Counted from the stretch's first letter, positions 7,521-18,613 are shown. The stretch: DNA of 50,574 bases from Betaproteobacteria bacterium (GCA_018970865.1 JAGWVN010000016.1:1-50574); one strand, 5' to 3'. Translations and numbers: made by a program. Notes: generated from the sequence alone by a model not told the origin.

Positions 7521-9994
7521 GGCGCGCGCGGACGCACGGCCCTGGGCGCAAGCAGCGCCCAGGCCGTCAGCAGGTAGAAGGTCCAGGCTACCCGGGGCGC
7601 ATCGAGCAGGCTGTCGAAGAGCCCCACCACCAGGAAGCCGCTCAGCGCGCCGGCGAGCGTACCGGCCATCGGGCCGGCGTCGCGGCGCGCCAGCCGCGCC
7701 AGCGCTCCGATCGTGAGCAGGGCGAAGGCCACCCCGCCGATGGCGCCCTGCTCGATCAGCAGGTGCAGGCCGAGGTTCTTGGCGTGCCAGGGCAGGTGAT
7801 GCCGATCGCTCGAGAAGAACCAGCCGTCGAGGCCCCCCAGGAAGCCGGGATTGCGGCTGATCTCGCGGCCATCGGGGGCAATGATGCGCAGCTCGTCGAT
7901 CTCCAGCCTCGCGCCCGCGGTGGCCACGGCGATCGAGAACATCGCCAGGGTCGGCACGCCCCGGGGGCCACTCTGCGTCACCGATCCATCGGTGCGAAGG
8001 CTCACTGTCTGCCAGGCGCCGAACGGCGGCTGCAGCACCTGCGAGCCGGTGCTGCAGCCGGCGTCGTAGAGCAGGTGCTTGGCGCAGATCTCCACATGCA
8101 GGCGCAACGCGCCCGACGGGCGCACTCGCGCATTCACCTGCCACTGACCGGGCAGCGCCGGCACGCGCTGGGAGAACCGGTAGAGCTCCCCCCATCCCGC
8201 GACATGGCCGGGGCCGGTGAGGGTGAGCTGGCCGTCGCCGCGATCATCGAGCGGCCGCCAGGCGTGGCTGCCGGGGCGTTCATCGGCCGGTCGACCGAAG
8301 AACTGGCCGGCGTGATACCGGCCGAGGCCCTTGCCCAGCGCCCAGTCGATGGGGCCGCGCATCATCGCGAGCGACTCCTGCCAGTGGCTCAGGCGACCGC
8401 GCAGGTCGCGGCCACTGTCGCTGAAGCGCTCGCCCATGTAGGAGCCGCCGGTGAACACCGCGACGCACGCGCTGGTGATCGCGACCATCGCCAGTGCCTG
8501 GGTGGCGGGGCGCACCGCCGTCGGCCACAACGGCTTCGGGCGGGCGCCGTCGAGCGCGGCGAGCAGGCCCAGGCCCAGCAGCACCGGCAGCGCGCCGCTC
8601 AGCGCCGCCGGGCCGCCCCAGTGAAGGGCCACGGCGCCAGCGCCGGCGCCGAGCGCGCCGATCAGGGCCATCATCAGCGCCGCGCTGGCCTGGGAGCGCT
8701 CGCGCTCCGGCAGCGCTTGCCGGCGCCAGGTGAGCGCCGCGCTCGCGCCGATCAGCAGCGCCTGCAGCAGATAGGGCCCCTTCGGCAGATGCGCGGCGAC
8801 GAGGCCGAGCGCGGCCGCGAACAGCGCGCCACCAGCGATCGCGGCCAGGCTGCGAGGGGCGCCGAGTCGCCGCGCCGCGCCGCCGGCAAAGGCGATCGCC
8901 GCGACCATGGCCAGCGCCGCCCCGCTGGCGCGGTAGCCGCCGTGCGCGAACACCAGGTAGGTGCCGGCGGCGGCCAGGGGCGCGGCCACCGCCAGCCAGC
9001 GCAGCCCGAGTGGCCTGTCGTCCTCGCCCGGGCGCGGTCGCGGCCCCCCGAGCGGCAGGGCGGCTCCCGCGCGGCGTTCGACCAGCGCCATCACCACCAG
9101 GCCGATCGGAATCGCGAGGTAGACCCCGCGCGAGAAGGTGGTCAGGCAGGCATAGGCGGCCAGCATCGCGACCGCGCCGCTCAGCGCCAGCCGCAGCGGC
9201 GTGCGGGCGCGCAGCACGGCCCGGACCGCGAACGGCACGCCCAGGGCGAGATAGCCATCGAGGGCAGCGCCGCCGACATGCATCTCCCAGAAAAGCGCTG
9301 AAGTCCGGTAGTCGGCCGAGAAATTCAGCAGGCCCGGAAATGCCATCCGTTCCCAGAGCGCGGCCAGGCAGGCGAGCGCCAGGCCGGTGAGCATGCCGTC
9401 GGCCAGCGCCTCGCGCAGGGCCGGAGCGCGCTCGCGCGCGGCGCTTGCCATCAAGGGCAGCAGCAGCAGGGTCCAGGCGAAGGGCCTGGCCAGCCGCAGG
9501 CTGTTCAGCGGCTCGAGATAGCCCTGGGTCCAGTGCAGCGGCGCGGCCGGCGCGGCGAGCCAGCCGCGGGCCAGCGCGATCGCGCTGGCCACGCCGAAGG
9601 CGCCAATCAGCAGCGCCGGCAGCAGGCCGCGGTCACCCGGCGCAAGCCGGCTTCCCGCGCCCGCCGGCGCCGCGGCCGGCATCGTGCCGCTGCCGCGCAG
9701 CAGGCCCGCGATCGCCAGGCCGGCGAGCAGCAGGTCGAGCTCTTCCAGCGCGAGCCAGCCGGTCCAGGGCGCGAGTCCGGCCAGCGGCAGCAGCGCCAGG
9801 GCGCCGCTCAGGCCGATCAGGGGGCGCCACAGGCACAGCGCCGTCCAGGCGATGAAGCCGGCGAGCGCGAGATTCGCCGAGAGCGGGTGGTGCAGGGCCA
9901 TCCAGCCGCCGCCGGCGGACAGCGCGAGCGCGGCCAGCGCCGGCAACGGCCCGGGCATGCGACGGCCCGGCGGTCGATCAGCGTCGCCGCTCAC
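7496..9994 (-). CDS. O-antigen ligase/polymerase-type membrane protein with inserted beta-domain
   Basis: 832-residue multi-pass inner-membrane protein of the Wzy/WaaL O-antigen ligase superfamily. Many hydrophobic helices occupy residues 15-520. The family loop motif appears as GKGLGRYHAGQF near 555 and resumes as HAKNLGLHLLIEQGAIGG near 737-754, followed by two or three terminal helices. Between them, residues about 570-731 form an insertion with no membrane segments that looks like a jelly-roll carbohydrate-binding module (GELYRFSQRVPALPGQWQVN; LRLHVEICAK; FGAWQTVSLRTDG). The start is a GTG at 9994 with a poor ribosome site; Met13 (9958) is an alternative. It lies 28 bp after prsT and is probably the O-glycosylation ligase or polymerase of the XrtA locus. 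Confidence 0.82.
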   Translation of the reverse strand: MSGDADRPPGRRMPGPLPALAALALSAGGGWMALHHPLSANLALAGFIAWTALCLWRPLIGLSGALALLPLAGLAPWTGWLALEELDLLLAGLAIAGLLRGSGTMPAAAPAGAGSRLAPGDRGLLPALLIGAFGVASAIALARGWLAAPAAPLHWTQGYLEPLNSLRLARPFAWTLLLLPLMASAARERAPALREALADGMLTGLALACLAALWERMAFPGLLNFSADYRTSALFWEMHVGGAALDGYLALGVPFAVRAVLRARTPLRLALSGAVAMLAAYACLTTFSRGVYLAIPIGLVVMALVERRAGAALPLGGPRPRPGEDDRPLGLRWLAVAAPLAAAGTYLVFAHGGYRASGAALAMVAAIAFAGGAARRLGAPRSLAAIAGGALFAAALGLVAAHLPKGPYLLQALLIGASAALTWRRQALPERERSQASAALMMALIGALGAGAGAVALHWGGPAALSGALPVLLGLGLLAALDGARPKPLWPTAVRPATQALAMVAITSACVAVFTGGSYMGERFSDSGRDLRGRLSHWQESLAMMRGPIDWALGKGLGRYHAGQFFGRPADERPGSHAWRPLDDRGDGQLTLTGPGHVAGWGELYRFSQRVPALPGQWQVNARVRPSGALRLHVEICAKHLLYDAGCSTGSQVLQPPFGAWQTVSLRTDGSVTQSGPRGVPTLAMFSIAVATAGARLEIDELRIIAPDGREISRNPGFLGGLDGWFFSSDRHHLPWHAKNLGLHLLIEQGAIGGVAFALLTIGALARLARRDAGPMAGTLAGALSGFLVVGLFDSLLDAPRVAWTFYLLTAWALLAPRAVRPRAPQMRDESA

Positions 9995-10022
9995 CGGGCA
10001 CCGCCCGAAACGGCGGGCGCGC

Positions 10023-12782
10023 TCAGAGCCGGCGCAGCAGGCCCTGAGCCTGCTCGAAGGTCGGTCCGGCGCGCACCTCGGCGAGCACGGTGTCGAGTTC
10101 CTTGCGCGCCTCGACCTTGTCGCCGCGCGCGATCAGCGCCTCGGCCAGACGCACCCGATAGGCCGGCACGCGGGGCGCGGCGCTCACCGCCTGACGCAGG
10201 ATCTCGCTGGCGCGCGCCGCGTCGCCGCGGGCGAGCAGCGCGGTGCCATAGGTGTCGAGCACCTCGGGCGAGCGGGGCGCGAGCGCATGAGCCTTCTCGG
10301 CCGTGGCCAGCGCGCTCGGATCGCGGGTCTCGATCAGCGCCCAGGCGAGGTTGTTGAGCACGGCCGCGTTGCCCGGCTGGATGGCCGCCGCCTCGCGATA
10401 CAGCGGCACCGCCGCGTCCCAGCGCTTGCGCGAGCCCTCGATCATCGCCGCGTGCACCTTGAGCGCGGCGTCGCGCGGATTCTCGGCGAGCAGGCCGCGC
10501 ATCATGGCGTCGGCCTCGGCCTGCCGGTTGTCGGCGAGCAGCGCGCCGTGCAGGCGCAATGCGATCGGCACGCTGCGATTGAGCGCGAGCGCGCGGCGAT
10601 AGGCCGCCACCGCCTCGGGCAGGCGCCGCTGCTGCGCGAGGATGTCGCCGTCGAGCAGCGCGCCGGCCGGGCTGCGCGGCGATTCCCGCTGCAGGGCGTC
10701 GGCAATCGCGCGGGCCTCGGCCACCTTGCCCATGGCCACCAGCGCCCCGGCCATGCCGGCGCGCGGCTCCACGGCCTTCGGCGAGAGTTCGGCGGCCTTC
10801 CGATAGCTGGCCAGCGCCTTCTCGGGTTCGCCGCGCTTGAGACGGAACTCGGCCATGCGCATCTGCAGCAGGGCCGAATCGGGCCGCGCCCGCAGCATCT
10901 TCTCGAAGGTGAGCACGGCCTGCGCCTCGTCGCCCGCGCCGAGGTAGGCGTTGCCGAGCGCCTCGAGCAGCTCGAGCTGGTTGGGCGCGGCGCCCGCCGC
11001 CTCCTGCAGGATCGGCAGCGCCTCCTTGGGCTGGTTGGCGGCGAGATGGAAGCGGGCGAGCGCGAGCGTGGCCGGCACCGAGCCGCGGTCGGCGTCGCGG
11101 GCCTTGACCAGCCACTGCAGGGTCTGGGCCTGATCGCCCTCGTTGGCCGCGATCTGGGCCAGCGCATGCATCGCGCGCACATGCCGCGGCTCCCGCTCGA
11201 GCAGCTTGAGGTAGCGTTGCCGGGCGGCCTGCGGCTGCTTGTCGCGCAGGTCGAGCGCCGCGAGGTTGGAGACCGCGGCGAAGTAGGTCGGCTGGCGGGT
11301 CAACGCCGCCTCGAAATGCCGGCGCGCCGCCGCCGGGTCGTTGCGGGCCAGCGCGATCGTGCCGCGCAGGTTGTCGGCGAGCGGGTTCTCGGGCTGCTTG
11401 CGGGCCAGCCGCTCGATCGCCGCCGAGGCCTTGTCGTACTGCCGGTCGCGCAGCAGCTGCGCGATCAGCGCGAGATCGGCCTGGATGCCGGAGGGGTTGA
11501 GCTCGGCGGCCTGTTCCAGGTCGAGCATGCCGCCCTCCCTGTCGCCGGCGGCGATGCGGGCCACGCCGCGCCCGGTCTTCTGGCTGGGGTCGTCCGGCGC
11601 GAGCGCCGCGGCGCGCGAGAACAGCTGCGCCGAGCGCGCCGCGTCGCCGATGCGCAGACTGGCTTCGCCGGCAAGGCTGAGCAGCAGCGGATCCTTCACC
11701 TCGCGCTCCAGCAGGGGCGCCATCACCTGCAGCGCGCGCTCGGGCGCGTCCATGCGCAGGTAGGTGGCGGCCAGCAGGCGGTAGCCCAGGGTCGAGTTGG
11801 GCGCCCGCTCCATCACCTGGCGCGCGTTGTTCTCGGCCTGCTCCAGCGAGTTCAGGCTGAGGTGGATGGTCGCGGCCAGCGCGAGCGAGGGCAGGTAGTC
11901 GGGCGAGTTCTTCAGGCCGGCCATGATCGCGTCGCGGGCCGGCTCCAGGCGGTTCTGCCGGAAGTCGTTGAGCGCCTGCAGGTGCATGGTGCCCACCGCC
12001 GGCCCGGTGAGCTTCTTGAGCTCGTCGATCCAGCGCTGCGCGCCGGCATAGTCGCGCTGCTCGCTCGCGAGCGAGGCGAGCTTGGCGCGCACCGAACGGT
12101 TCAGGGGCTCGGCCCCGGCCACCCGGGCATAGAGCGCCGCCGCCTGTTCGACCCGACCGGCCGCCAGTTCGATGTCGCCCTTGAGCGACAGCGCGTCGGG
12201 AGCATCCGGGGCCCGCGCCAGCAGTTCATCCACGGCGCTCTGCGCGCCGGCCAGATCGCGGGCGGCCGACAGGGTGATCAGTCCCACCCGGGCCGGCACA
12301 TGGTCCGGCACCGCCTGCAGCGCCGCCTGGTAGGCGGCCTGCGCCGCCTCGCGCTGGCCACCGGCGGCGTGGGCCCGGCCCAGCAGGGTCTGGGCGCGCG
12401 CGATGTCGGCCGGCGTGCCGGGCGGCAGCTTGGCGAGCTGTTCGATCACCTTGCGCCATTCGCCGAGCTGCAGCCGGGTCTCGGCCAGGCCCAGCCCCGC
12501 GGCCACCGGATCGTGATTGGCCTCGAGCGCGCGCTCGAACTCCTTCTCGGCCGAGCGCCAGTCGCCGCTGGCGGCGTGCACCTGGCCGAGCAGCAGGCGG
12601 GCGTCGGCCCGCTCCTGCTTGCGCAGCAGGTTCTTGAGGTGGATCTCCGCCGCCTTCGGTTCGCGCGCGGCGATGGCGCTGCGCGCCTTGGCCATCAGCG
12701 CGTCGGCGGAATCGCCGCAGCCGGTGGCCGTCAGGGCGAGGCTCACCGCGAGGGCGAGGAGCAGCGGTCGGTGGGGTTTCAT
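10023..12782 (-). CDS. prsT: XrtA/PEP-CTERM system TPR-repeat lipoprotein PrsT
   Basis: 919-residue lipoprotein made almost entirely of tetratricopeptide repeats. The signal peptide ends in the lipobox LTATGC (Cys22). Repeats run to the C-terminus, for example WRSAEKEFERALEANHDPVA and NAAVLNNLAWALIETRDPSA. Length and layout fit the TIGR02917 family found only with exosortase/PEP-CTERM exopolysaccharide loci. ATG 12782 has GGAG about 7 bases upstream; a second in-frame ATG five codons earlier is less likely. It follows prsR after 25 bp. Family knowledge places it in the envelope, probably as a scaffold for polysaccharide export; the precise role is not established. Confidence 0.92.
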   Translation of the reverse strand: MKPHRPLLLALAVSLALTATGCGDSADALMAKARSAIAAREPKAAEIHLKNLLRKQERADARLLLGQVHAASGDWRSAEKEFERALEANHDPVAAGLGLAETRLQLGEWRKVIEQLAKLPPGTPADIARAQTLLGRAHAAGGQREAAQAAYQAALQAVPDHVPARVGLITLSAARDLAGAQSAVDELLARAPDAPDALSLKGDIELAAGRVEQAAALYARVAGAEPLNRSVRAKLASLASEQRDYAGAQRWIDELKKLTGPAVGTMHLQALNDFRQNRLEPARDAIMAGLKNSPDYLPSLALAATIHLSLNSLEQAENNARQVMERAPNSTLGYRLLAATYLRMDAPERALQVMAPLLEREVKDPLLLSLAGEASLRIGDAARSAQLFSRAAALAPDDPSQKTGRGVARIAAGDREGGMLDLEQAAELNPSGIQADLALIAQLLRDRQYDKASAAIERLARKQPENPLADNLRGTIALARNDPAAARRHFEAALTRQPTYFAAVSNLAALDLRDKQPQAARQRYLKLLEREPRHVRAMHALAQIAANEGDQAQTLQWLVKARDADRGSVPATLALARFHLAANQPKEALPILQEAAGAAPNQLELLEALGNAYLGAGDEAQAVLTFEKMLRARPDSALLQMRMAEFRLKRGEPEKALASYRKAAELSPKAVEPRAGMAGALVAMGKVAEARAIADALQRESPRSPAGALLDGDILAQQRRLPEAVAAYRRALALNRSVPIALRLHGALLADNRQAEADAMMRGLLAENPRDAALKVHAAMIEGSRKRWDAAVPLYREAAAIQPGNAAVLNNLAWALIETRDPSALATAEKAHALAPRSPEVLDTYGTALLARGDAARASEILRQAVSAAPRVPAYRVRLAEALIARGDKVEARKELDTVLAEVRAGPTFEQAQGLLRRL

Positions 12783-12807
12783 GCGGGACTCCGGCAATCG
12801 GCCGCGT

Positions 12808-14169
<1,362 letters not shown>

Positions 14170-14175
14170 GGCCGA

Positions 14176-16275
14176 TCAGCCCTGAACGCCCAGGGTGGCC
14201 AACGGCAGGCGCACCCGGAAGACCGTGCCGCGGCCTTCCTGGCTGTCGACCTCCAGCGAGCCGCCGAGCTCGCGGATGTACTCGCGGCTCTCGAAGCTGC
14301 CGATCCCCATGCCGTCGGGCTTGGTGGTTTGGAAGGGGCGGAACAGCCGCTCCCGGATGAAGCGCTCGCTCATGCCGCGGCCGGTGTCGGCCACCTCCAG
14401 CCGGGCGAGCTCGCCGTCGGCGCTCAGGCGCACGCTGACGCTGCCCTGCCCCTCGATGGCCTCGCTGGCGTTCTTCACCAGGTGGCCGATCACCCGTTCC
14501 AGCCGATCGCGATGGGCGATCACCAGCGCCCGCCGCGCGGCGTCATCGACGCTGACGGTCGGCTGCGGTCCGCGCCCGCCGCGCTGGCGCACCGCCGCGT
14601 CGACCGCCTCGGCCAGCGGCACCGCGCAGGCCTGTTCGAGCGGTCGGCTGCCGTCGTCGAGCTGCCGCAGCAGGCCCTGGATGCGGTCGTGGACATGACC
14701 CACGGTGTCGAGCATGTCGGCCTGGAAGGCGGGGTTGCCGCGATGCCGCGGGGCATTGGCCAGCAGCAGCGAGAGCTGCGAGACCAGGTTCTTCAGATCG
14801 TGCGCGACGAAGGCCGAACGCCGGTTGAACGACTCGAACTGCCGCGCCTGCACCAGGGCCTCCACCGCCCGGCGCTCGCCGAGGTGGCTGGCGACCTGGT
14901 GCGCGGCGGTCTTCAGCGCGTCGCGCAGTTCCCAGTCGAGCGGCGTGGGCGCCACCGGCTCGCCCAGCAGCGCGAAGCCGATCAGCTGCTCGTGCAGCAG
15001 CAGCGGCACCAGCAGCCAGGCCGACGGCGAGTCCGCGATGGCGGCGGGCAGGGCGGCCGGCATGCTGGCGCCGGCCCGCTGTCGGCCAACCTCGATGATC
15101 CACTGGGTGCGGGCCAGTTCGCTCACCAGCGGGTGGCCGGCCGGCAGGCCGGGTGTGGCGCCGGCGTAGCGCCAGTTGTCGGTGCAGGCATAGCCGCCGG
15201 CCTCGTCCTGGAGCCAGAGCGCGCCGCAGCGCGCGTCGGCCAGTCCGCCCAGGGCGCGCAGGGCGCGCAGGCCCAGCGGCTGCGTCTCGCCCTCGTCGGG
15301 GCCGGCCGACAGCAGAGCGGTCAGCCGCAGCCACTCCTCGCGGTAATCGTAGCGGTAGCCGAAGAAATGCTTGGCCACGGTGACGCGCAGCCGGGCGCGC
15401 GCGCTGCGCGAGCCGAGCAGCGCCAGCAGCGCGATCGCCGTCGCGAACAGCAGCACCGTCACCGCGCTGTCGAGCGGCGCCGGTCCGGCATAGCGCAGCC
15501 AGTAGCCGCCGGCGGCCATCAGCATCAGGAAGAGGCCGGCGGTGAGCAGCGCGGCCGACTGGAACAGCAAGCGGCGCGACACGCCGAGCGCCATGCGCCA
15601 GTCGCGCTGCCGGGCTGCCGCCGAGGCGAGCAGCGGCACGGCCAGCGCATTGGCCCAGCCGCGGGCGTCGACCAGCTGCGGATCGAGCCGCCCGTACATC
15701 AGCGCGTCGCTGCACAGGACCAGGTCGGCGCCGAACATCAGCAACCCCGCCGCGGCAAGACGCGTCGCGCCCGCGCCCTGGCCGGGCCTGCCGGCGCGCC
15801 AGACCTGCTCGATGCAGAACAGGCCGAAGACCGCCCCGCCGGTGCGCAGCAGCAGCGCGCTGCTGCTCAGGGGGGCGAGCAGGTCGATGAGCAGGGCGAG
15901 CATGGCCGCGCCGGCCACCACTCCCAGGGCTGCGCTGCGACGCGCGCGGACCGTGCCACCGGGCGCGCGGGCGCCGTCACGGCGGTCGGCTGACGGGTCC
16001 GGGCCCCCGCCCCGCGCGGCTTCGCGCAGCAGCACCAGCAGGAAGGCCAGCCACAGCGCTGTGCGCAGCGATTCCGCCGCGGCTGGAATCGCGGCCAGGA
16101 CGGCCCCGTCTCGCGCGGCTGCGGCCGTGGCGGCCCACACCGCCTGGGCGCTCAGGGCCGCCACGAACAGGCGCGCGGCACCGGGGGGCGCGCCGCGGGC
16201 GGCGTGCAGCGCCGCCAGCGCGGCGCAGGCCAGGGCGGTTGCGAGAAATCCCGACAGCGCGAGGGAGTGGCTCAC
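14176..16275 (-). CDS. prsK: XrtA/PEP-CTERM system histidine kinase PrsK
   Basis: 699-residue membrane sensor kinase. The N-terminal half carries about eight or nine hydrophobic helices, then a GAF-like region (about 320-480), a dimerisation helix with H-box FVAHDLKNLVSQ, and an HATPase domain with N-box VKNASEAIEG, G1 VADTGRGMSE and G2 GMGIGSFES. This matches the TIGR02916 PrsK architecture. It begins with GTG at 16275. It sits between the sugar transferase (16 bp upstream) and prsR (6 bp downstream), and by family knowledge phosphorylates PrsR. The signal sensed is unknown. Confidence 0.92.
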   Translation of the reverse strand: MSHSLALSGFLATALACAALAALHAARGAPPGAARLFVAALSAQAVWAATAAAARDGAVLAAIPAAAESLRTALWLAFLLVLLREAARGGGPDPSADRRDGARAPGGTVRARRSAALGVVAGAAMLALLIDLLAPLSSSALLLRTGGAVFGLFCIEQVWRAGRPGQGAGATRLAAAGLLMFGADLVLCSDALMYGRLDPQLVDARGWANALAVPLLASAAARQRDWRMALGVSRRLLFQSAALLTAGLFLMLMAAGGYWLRYAGPAPLDSAVTVLLFATAIALLALLGSRSARARLRVTVAKHFFGYRYDYREEWLRLTALLSAGPDEGETQPLGLRALRALGGLADARCGALWLQDEAGGYACTDNWRYAGATPGLPAGHPLVSELARTQWIIEVGRQRAGASMPAALPAAIADSPSAWLLVPLLLHEQLIGFALLGEPVAPTPLDWELRDALKTAAHQVASHLGERRAVEALVQARQFESFNRRSAFVAHDLKNLVSQLSLLLANAPRHRGNPAFQADMLDTVGHVHDRIQGLLRQLDDGSRPLEQACAVPLAEAVDAAVRQRGGRGPQPTVSVDDAARRALVIAHRDRLERVIGHLVKNASEAIEGQGSVSVRLSADGELARLEVADTGRGMSERFIRERLFRPFQTTKPDGMGIGSFESREYIRELGGSLEVDSQEGRGTVFRVRLPLATLGVQG

Positions 16276-16291
16276 GGCGCGCCCGCGGTGA

Positions 16292-17665
16292 TCAGCGGGC
16301 CCCTTTGCCCAGCACCACCACCTGGATGGTCTCGACCAGGATCAGCAGGTCGAGGAACAGCGAGTGGTTCTTCACGTAGTACAGGTCGTACTGCAGCTTG
16401 GCGAGCGAGTCCTCGACCGAGGCGCCGTAGGGGTAGCGCACCTGGGACCAGCCGGTGATGCCGGGTTTCACGCTGTGGCGCACATCGTAGTAGGGGATCT
16501 GCTCGATCAGCCTCTGCACGAAGAAGCCGCGCTCCGGGCGCGGACCCACGAAGCTCATGTCGCCGCGCAGCACGTTGAAGAGCTGCGGCACCTCGTCGAG
16601 GCGGGTGGTGCGCAGGAACGCGCCCATGCGGGTGATGCGGCTGTCGCCGTCCTCGGCCCAGCGCGGCTGTCCGTCCTTCTCGGCGTCCTGGCGCATCGAG
16701 CGCAGCTTGTAGAGCATGAAGGGCGCGCCCCCCTCGCCGATGCGCTCCTGCCGGTACAGCACCGGCCAGCCCGACTCGAGCGCGATCAGCACCATGGCCA
16801 CCAGCACCAGCGGCGCGAGCAGCACCAGCAGCAGCGAGCTCACCACCACATCGAACATCCGCTTGATGATGTCGCGGGCCATGCCGCGATCGAAGCCCTG
16901 GCCGAAGATCAGCCAGCTTGCGCGCAGGTTGTCCACCTTGAGCATGCCGCGCTCGCGCTCGTAGAACGCGGCGAGGTCCATCACCCGCACGCCGGCGAGC
17001 CGGGCATCGAGCAGCTGGCGCAGCGGCAGCACCCCGCCGCGGCGCTCGCGCACCGCGATCACGATCTCGGAAACCCGCAGCTCGCGCACCGAGCGCAGCA
17101 GCCGGTCGTGGTTGATGCGCCGCGAAGGCTCGCCGTCGTCGCGCTCGGAGATCACCGGGTACAGGCCGGCATAGTCGATCGAGCGGACCATCTCGCTGCC
17201 GTGCAGGTAGCGGACCACCTCCTCGGCCTCGGGCCCGTTGCCCAGCACCAGCACGCGGCGGCGCGGCAGGCCGACATCCGAGATGCGGAAGAACATCAGC
17301 CGCACCAGCAGCACGCCGGCCATGGCAAACAGCGAGCTGGCGGCGAACACGCCGCGGCCGACATAGAACATCGGCAGCAGGTAGAAGACCACGCTCATCA
17401 GCACCAGCGTCAGTCCGTAGGCCACCAGCACCCGCCGCACCGTCGCCCGGAAGGGCTCGGGCTGGGGCTGGTACAGGCCCAGCGAGGTCATCATCAGCAG
17501 CATCGTGACCGTGAACAGCGCCGCTTCGGAGATCGGCACCCGCATCGCGTACTCGGCCATGCGCAGCTGGTAGCCGAGCACCATCGACTGGAACAGCACC
17601 ACCATCTCGATGGCGGTGAGCAGCAGGGTTCGTGCCGACAGGTAGTGATTGAACAGGCGGATCAT
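16292..17665 (-). CDS. XrtA-system sugar transferase (TIGR03013 type, undecaprenyl-phosphate sugar-phosphate transferase)
   Basis: 457-residue polyisoprenyl-phosphate hexose-1-phosphate transferase. Four or five N-terminal membrane helices precede a CoA-binding-like cytosolic domain (RRRVLVLGNGPEAEEV) and the C-terminal bacterial sugar transferase domain, with KRMFDVVVSSLLLVLLAPLV, LYKLRSMR, TRLDEVPQLFNVLRGDMSFV, GPRPE and KPGITGWSQV. It matches the initiating transferase of XrtA exopolysaccharide loci. ATG 17665 was chosen because the upstream open frame, up to 18226, is antisense to nothing recognisable and belongs to the mtfA region in another frame. It is likely the first gene of the prsK-prsR-prsT-ligase operon. 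Confidence 0.92.
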   Translation of the reverse strand: MIRLFNHYLSARTLLLTAIEMVVLFQSMVLGYQLRMAEYAMRVPISEAALFTVTMLLMMTSLGLYQPQPEPFRATVRRVLVAYGLTLVLMSVVFYLLPMFYVGRGVFAASSLFAMAGVLLVRLMFFRISDVGLPRRRVLVLGNGPEAEEVVRYLHGSEMVRSIDYAGLYPVISERDDGEPSRRINHDRLLRSVRELRVSEIVIAVRERRGGVLPLRQLLDARLAGVRVMDLAAFYERERGMLKVDNLRASWLIFGQGFDRGMARDIIKRMFDVVVSSLLLVLLAPLVLVAMVLIALESGWPVLYRQERIGEGGAPFMLYKLRSMRQDAEKDGQPRWAEDGDSRITRMGAFLRTTRLDEVPQLFNVLRGDMSFVGPRPERGFFVQRLIEQIPYYDVRHSVKPGITGWSQVRYPYGASVEDSLAKLQYDLYYVKNHSLFLDLLILVETIQVVVLGKGAR

Positions 17666-17748
17666 GGGCAGGCGGTCAGCCAGCGCGAAGCGATGGCGCA
17701 GCCTAGCCCGCGGCCGTTGCCCACTCGGTGAGGTAGCGCACATTCCCG

Positions 17749-17762
17749 GCCGCCCGGGCGGC
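17749..17762. other. GC-rich perfect palindrome between mtfA and the sugar transferase gene
   Basis: GCCGCCCGGGCGGC is perfectly self-complementary (a 5-bp stem with a 4-base loop as RNA) and starts 12 bases past the mtfA stop on the - strand. It has no T-tract, so a rho-independent terminator is doubtful; attenuation or chance in GC-rich DNA is possible. Confidence 0.3.
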
Positions 17763-17774
17763 GCCGAATTTGAC

Positions 17775-18596
17775 TTATTCCTCAGTCGGCGCAGATTCGT
17801 CGATCGCGTCCAGCCGGAACAGGCCGGCGAGCTGGGCGAACCAGTCCGGCCAGTTCGCCCGCAGGCCCTCGGGATCGAGAAAGAACATCTCCCCCGAGAC
17901 CGCGAAGAACTCCGCCGGGTCGGTGGCGGCATAGGGGTCGAGCGGCAGCTGCGCGTACCAGGGGTCGGCGGCCTCGCTTTCGGGGTCGATGTCGCGGGGG
18001 ATCTCCCGCTCGACGGTGTCGAGCATCGCGCAGAAGTCGGCGTGGGCCTCGTGCAGCGCCCGCGTCCAGGCCGTCCGGCGTCCCGGCGGCAGCGGCGGAA
18101 TGCCGTCGGCTTCGCCGTCGAGCAGATCGAGCTTGTGCACGAACTCGTGGATGACCACATTGAACGGGCCCTGCGCCGCCGCGGGATCGGCATCGGCCCA
18201 GGACAGCACCACCGGCCCGCCGTCATGGGCCTCGCCGGCGAGCCACTCCAGCGACTCGTGCACCACCCCGGCCTCGTCGACCTCGCGGCGCGGCACCCGG
18301 AACTGCGCGGGGTAGACCACGATCTCGAGGAAGTCCCTGTAGGCGCCCAGGCCGAGGCTGAGCACCGGCAGGCAGGCCTGGGCGGCGATCGCGATCCGGA
18401 CCTCGTCGGTCACCGTGAAGCCCTGCGCGCCCGAGAAGGTCTTCTCGGCAAGAAACCGGGTGGCGAGCGCGCGCAGGCGCCGCCACTGCGCCGGGGTCAG
18501 ACTGATGCTGGCCGCGAGCGTGGCGGCCGCCGGTTGCCAGTCGGCGTCGGCGATCGGGTCGGGGTCGCGCCGGCGCCGGAACCATCCGCCTGCCAT
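17775..18596 (-). CDS. mtfA: Zinc peptidase MtfA (M90 family, Mlc titration factor A)
   Basis: 273-residue cytosolic metallopeptidase of the M90 family. The zinc motif is NVVIHEFVHKLD (His150, Glu151, His154), with a third ligand probably Glu229 in PAEFFAVSGEMF. The LSWADA and TFSGAQGF blocks also fit MtfA. The E. coli homologue binds the Mlc repressor and modulates glucose PTS expression; whether that partner exists here is unknown. ATG 18596 gives the family-typical start MAGGWFRRRR; the frame is open further upstream into relA. It is divergent from relA with 43 bp between starts. Confidence 0.9.
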   Translation of the reverse strand: MAGGWFRRRRDPDPIADADWQPAAATLAASISLTPAQWRRLRALATRFLAEKTFSGAQGFTVTDEVRIAIAAQACLPVLSLGLGAYRDFLEIVVYPAQFRVPRREVDEAGVVHESLEWLAGEAHDGGPVVLSWADADPAAAQGPFNVVIHEFVHKLDLLDGEADGIPPLPPGRRTAWTRALHEAHADFCAMLDTVEREIPRDIDPESEAADPWYAQLPLDPYAATDPAEFFAVSGEMFFLDPEGLRANWPDWFAQLAGLFRLDAIDESAPTEE

Positions 18597-18607
18597 GAGC
18601 CGCTTCC

Positions 18608-18613
18608 TATAAT
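18608..18613 (+). promoter_or_regulatory. Candidate -10 element of relA
   Basis: A perfect TATAAT, striking in such GC-rich DNA, 27 bases before the relA GTG. No good -35 lies 16-18 bp upstream. Transcription would start near 18620, leaving a short leader that contains AAGGAG (18622-18627). Confidence 0.45.

Noticed and set aside
7256-9301. 681-codon open frame on the + strand
   Set aside because: Antisense to the O-antigen ligase gene, low-complexity Arg/Gln/Gly composition, no recognisable domain.
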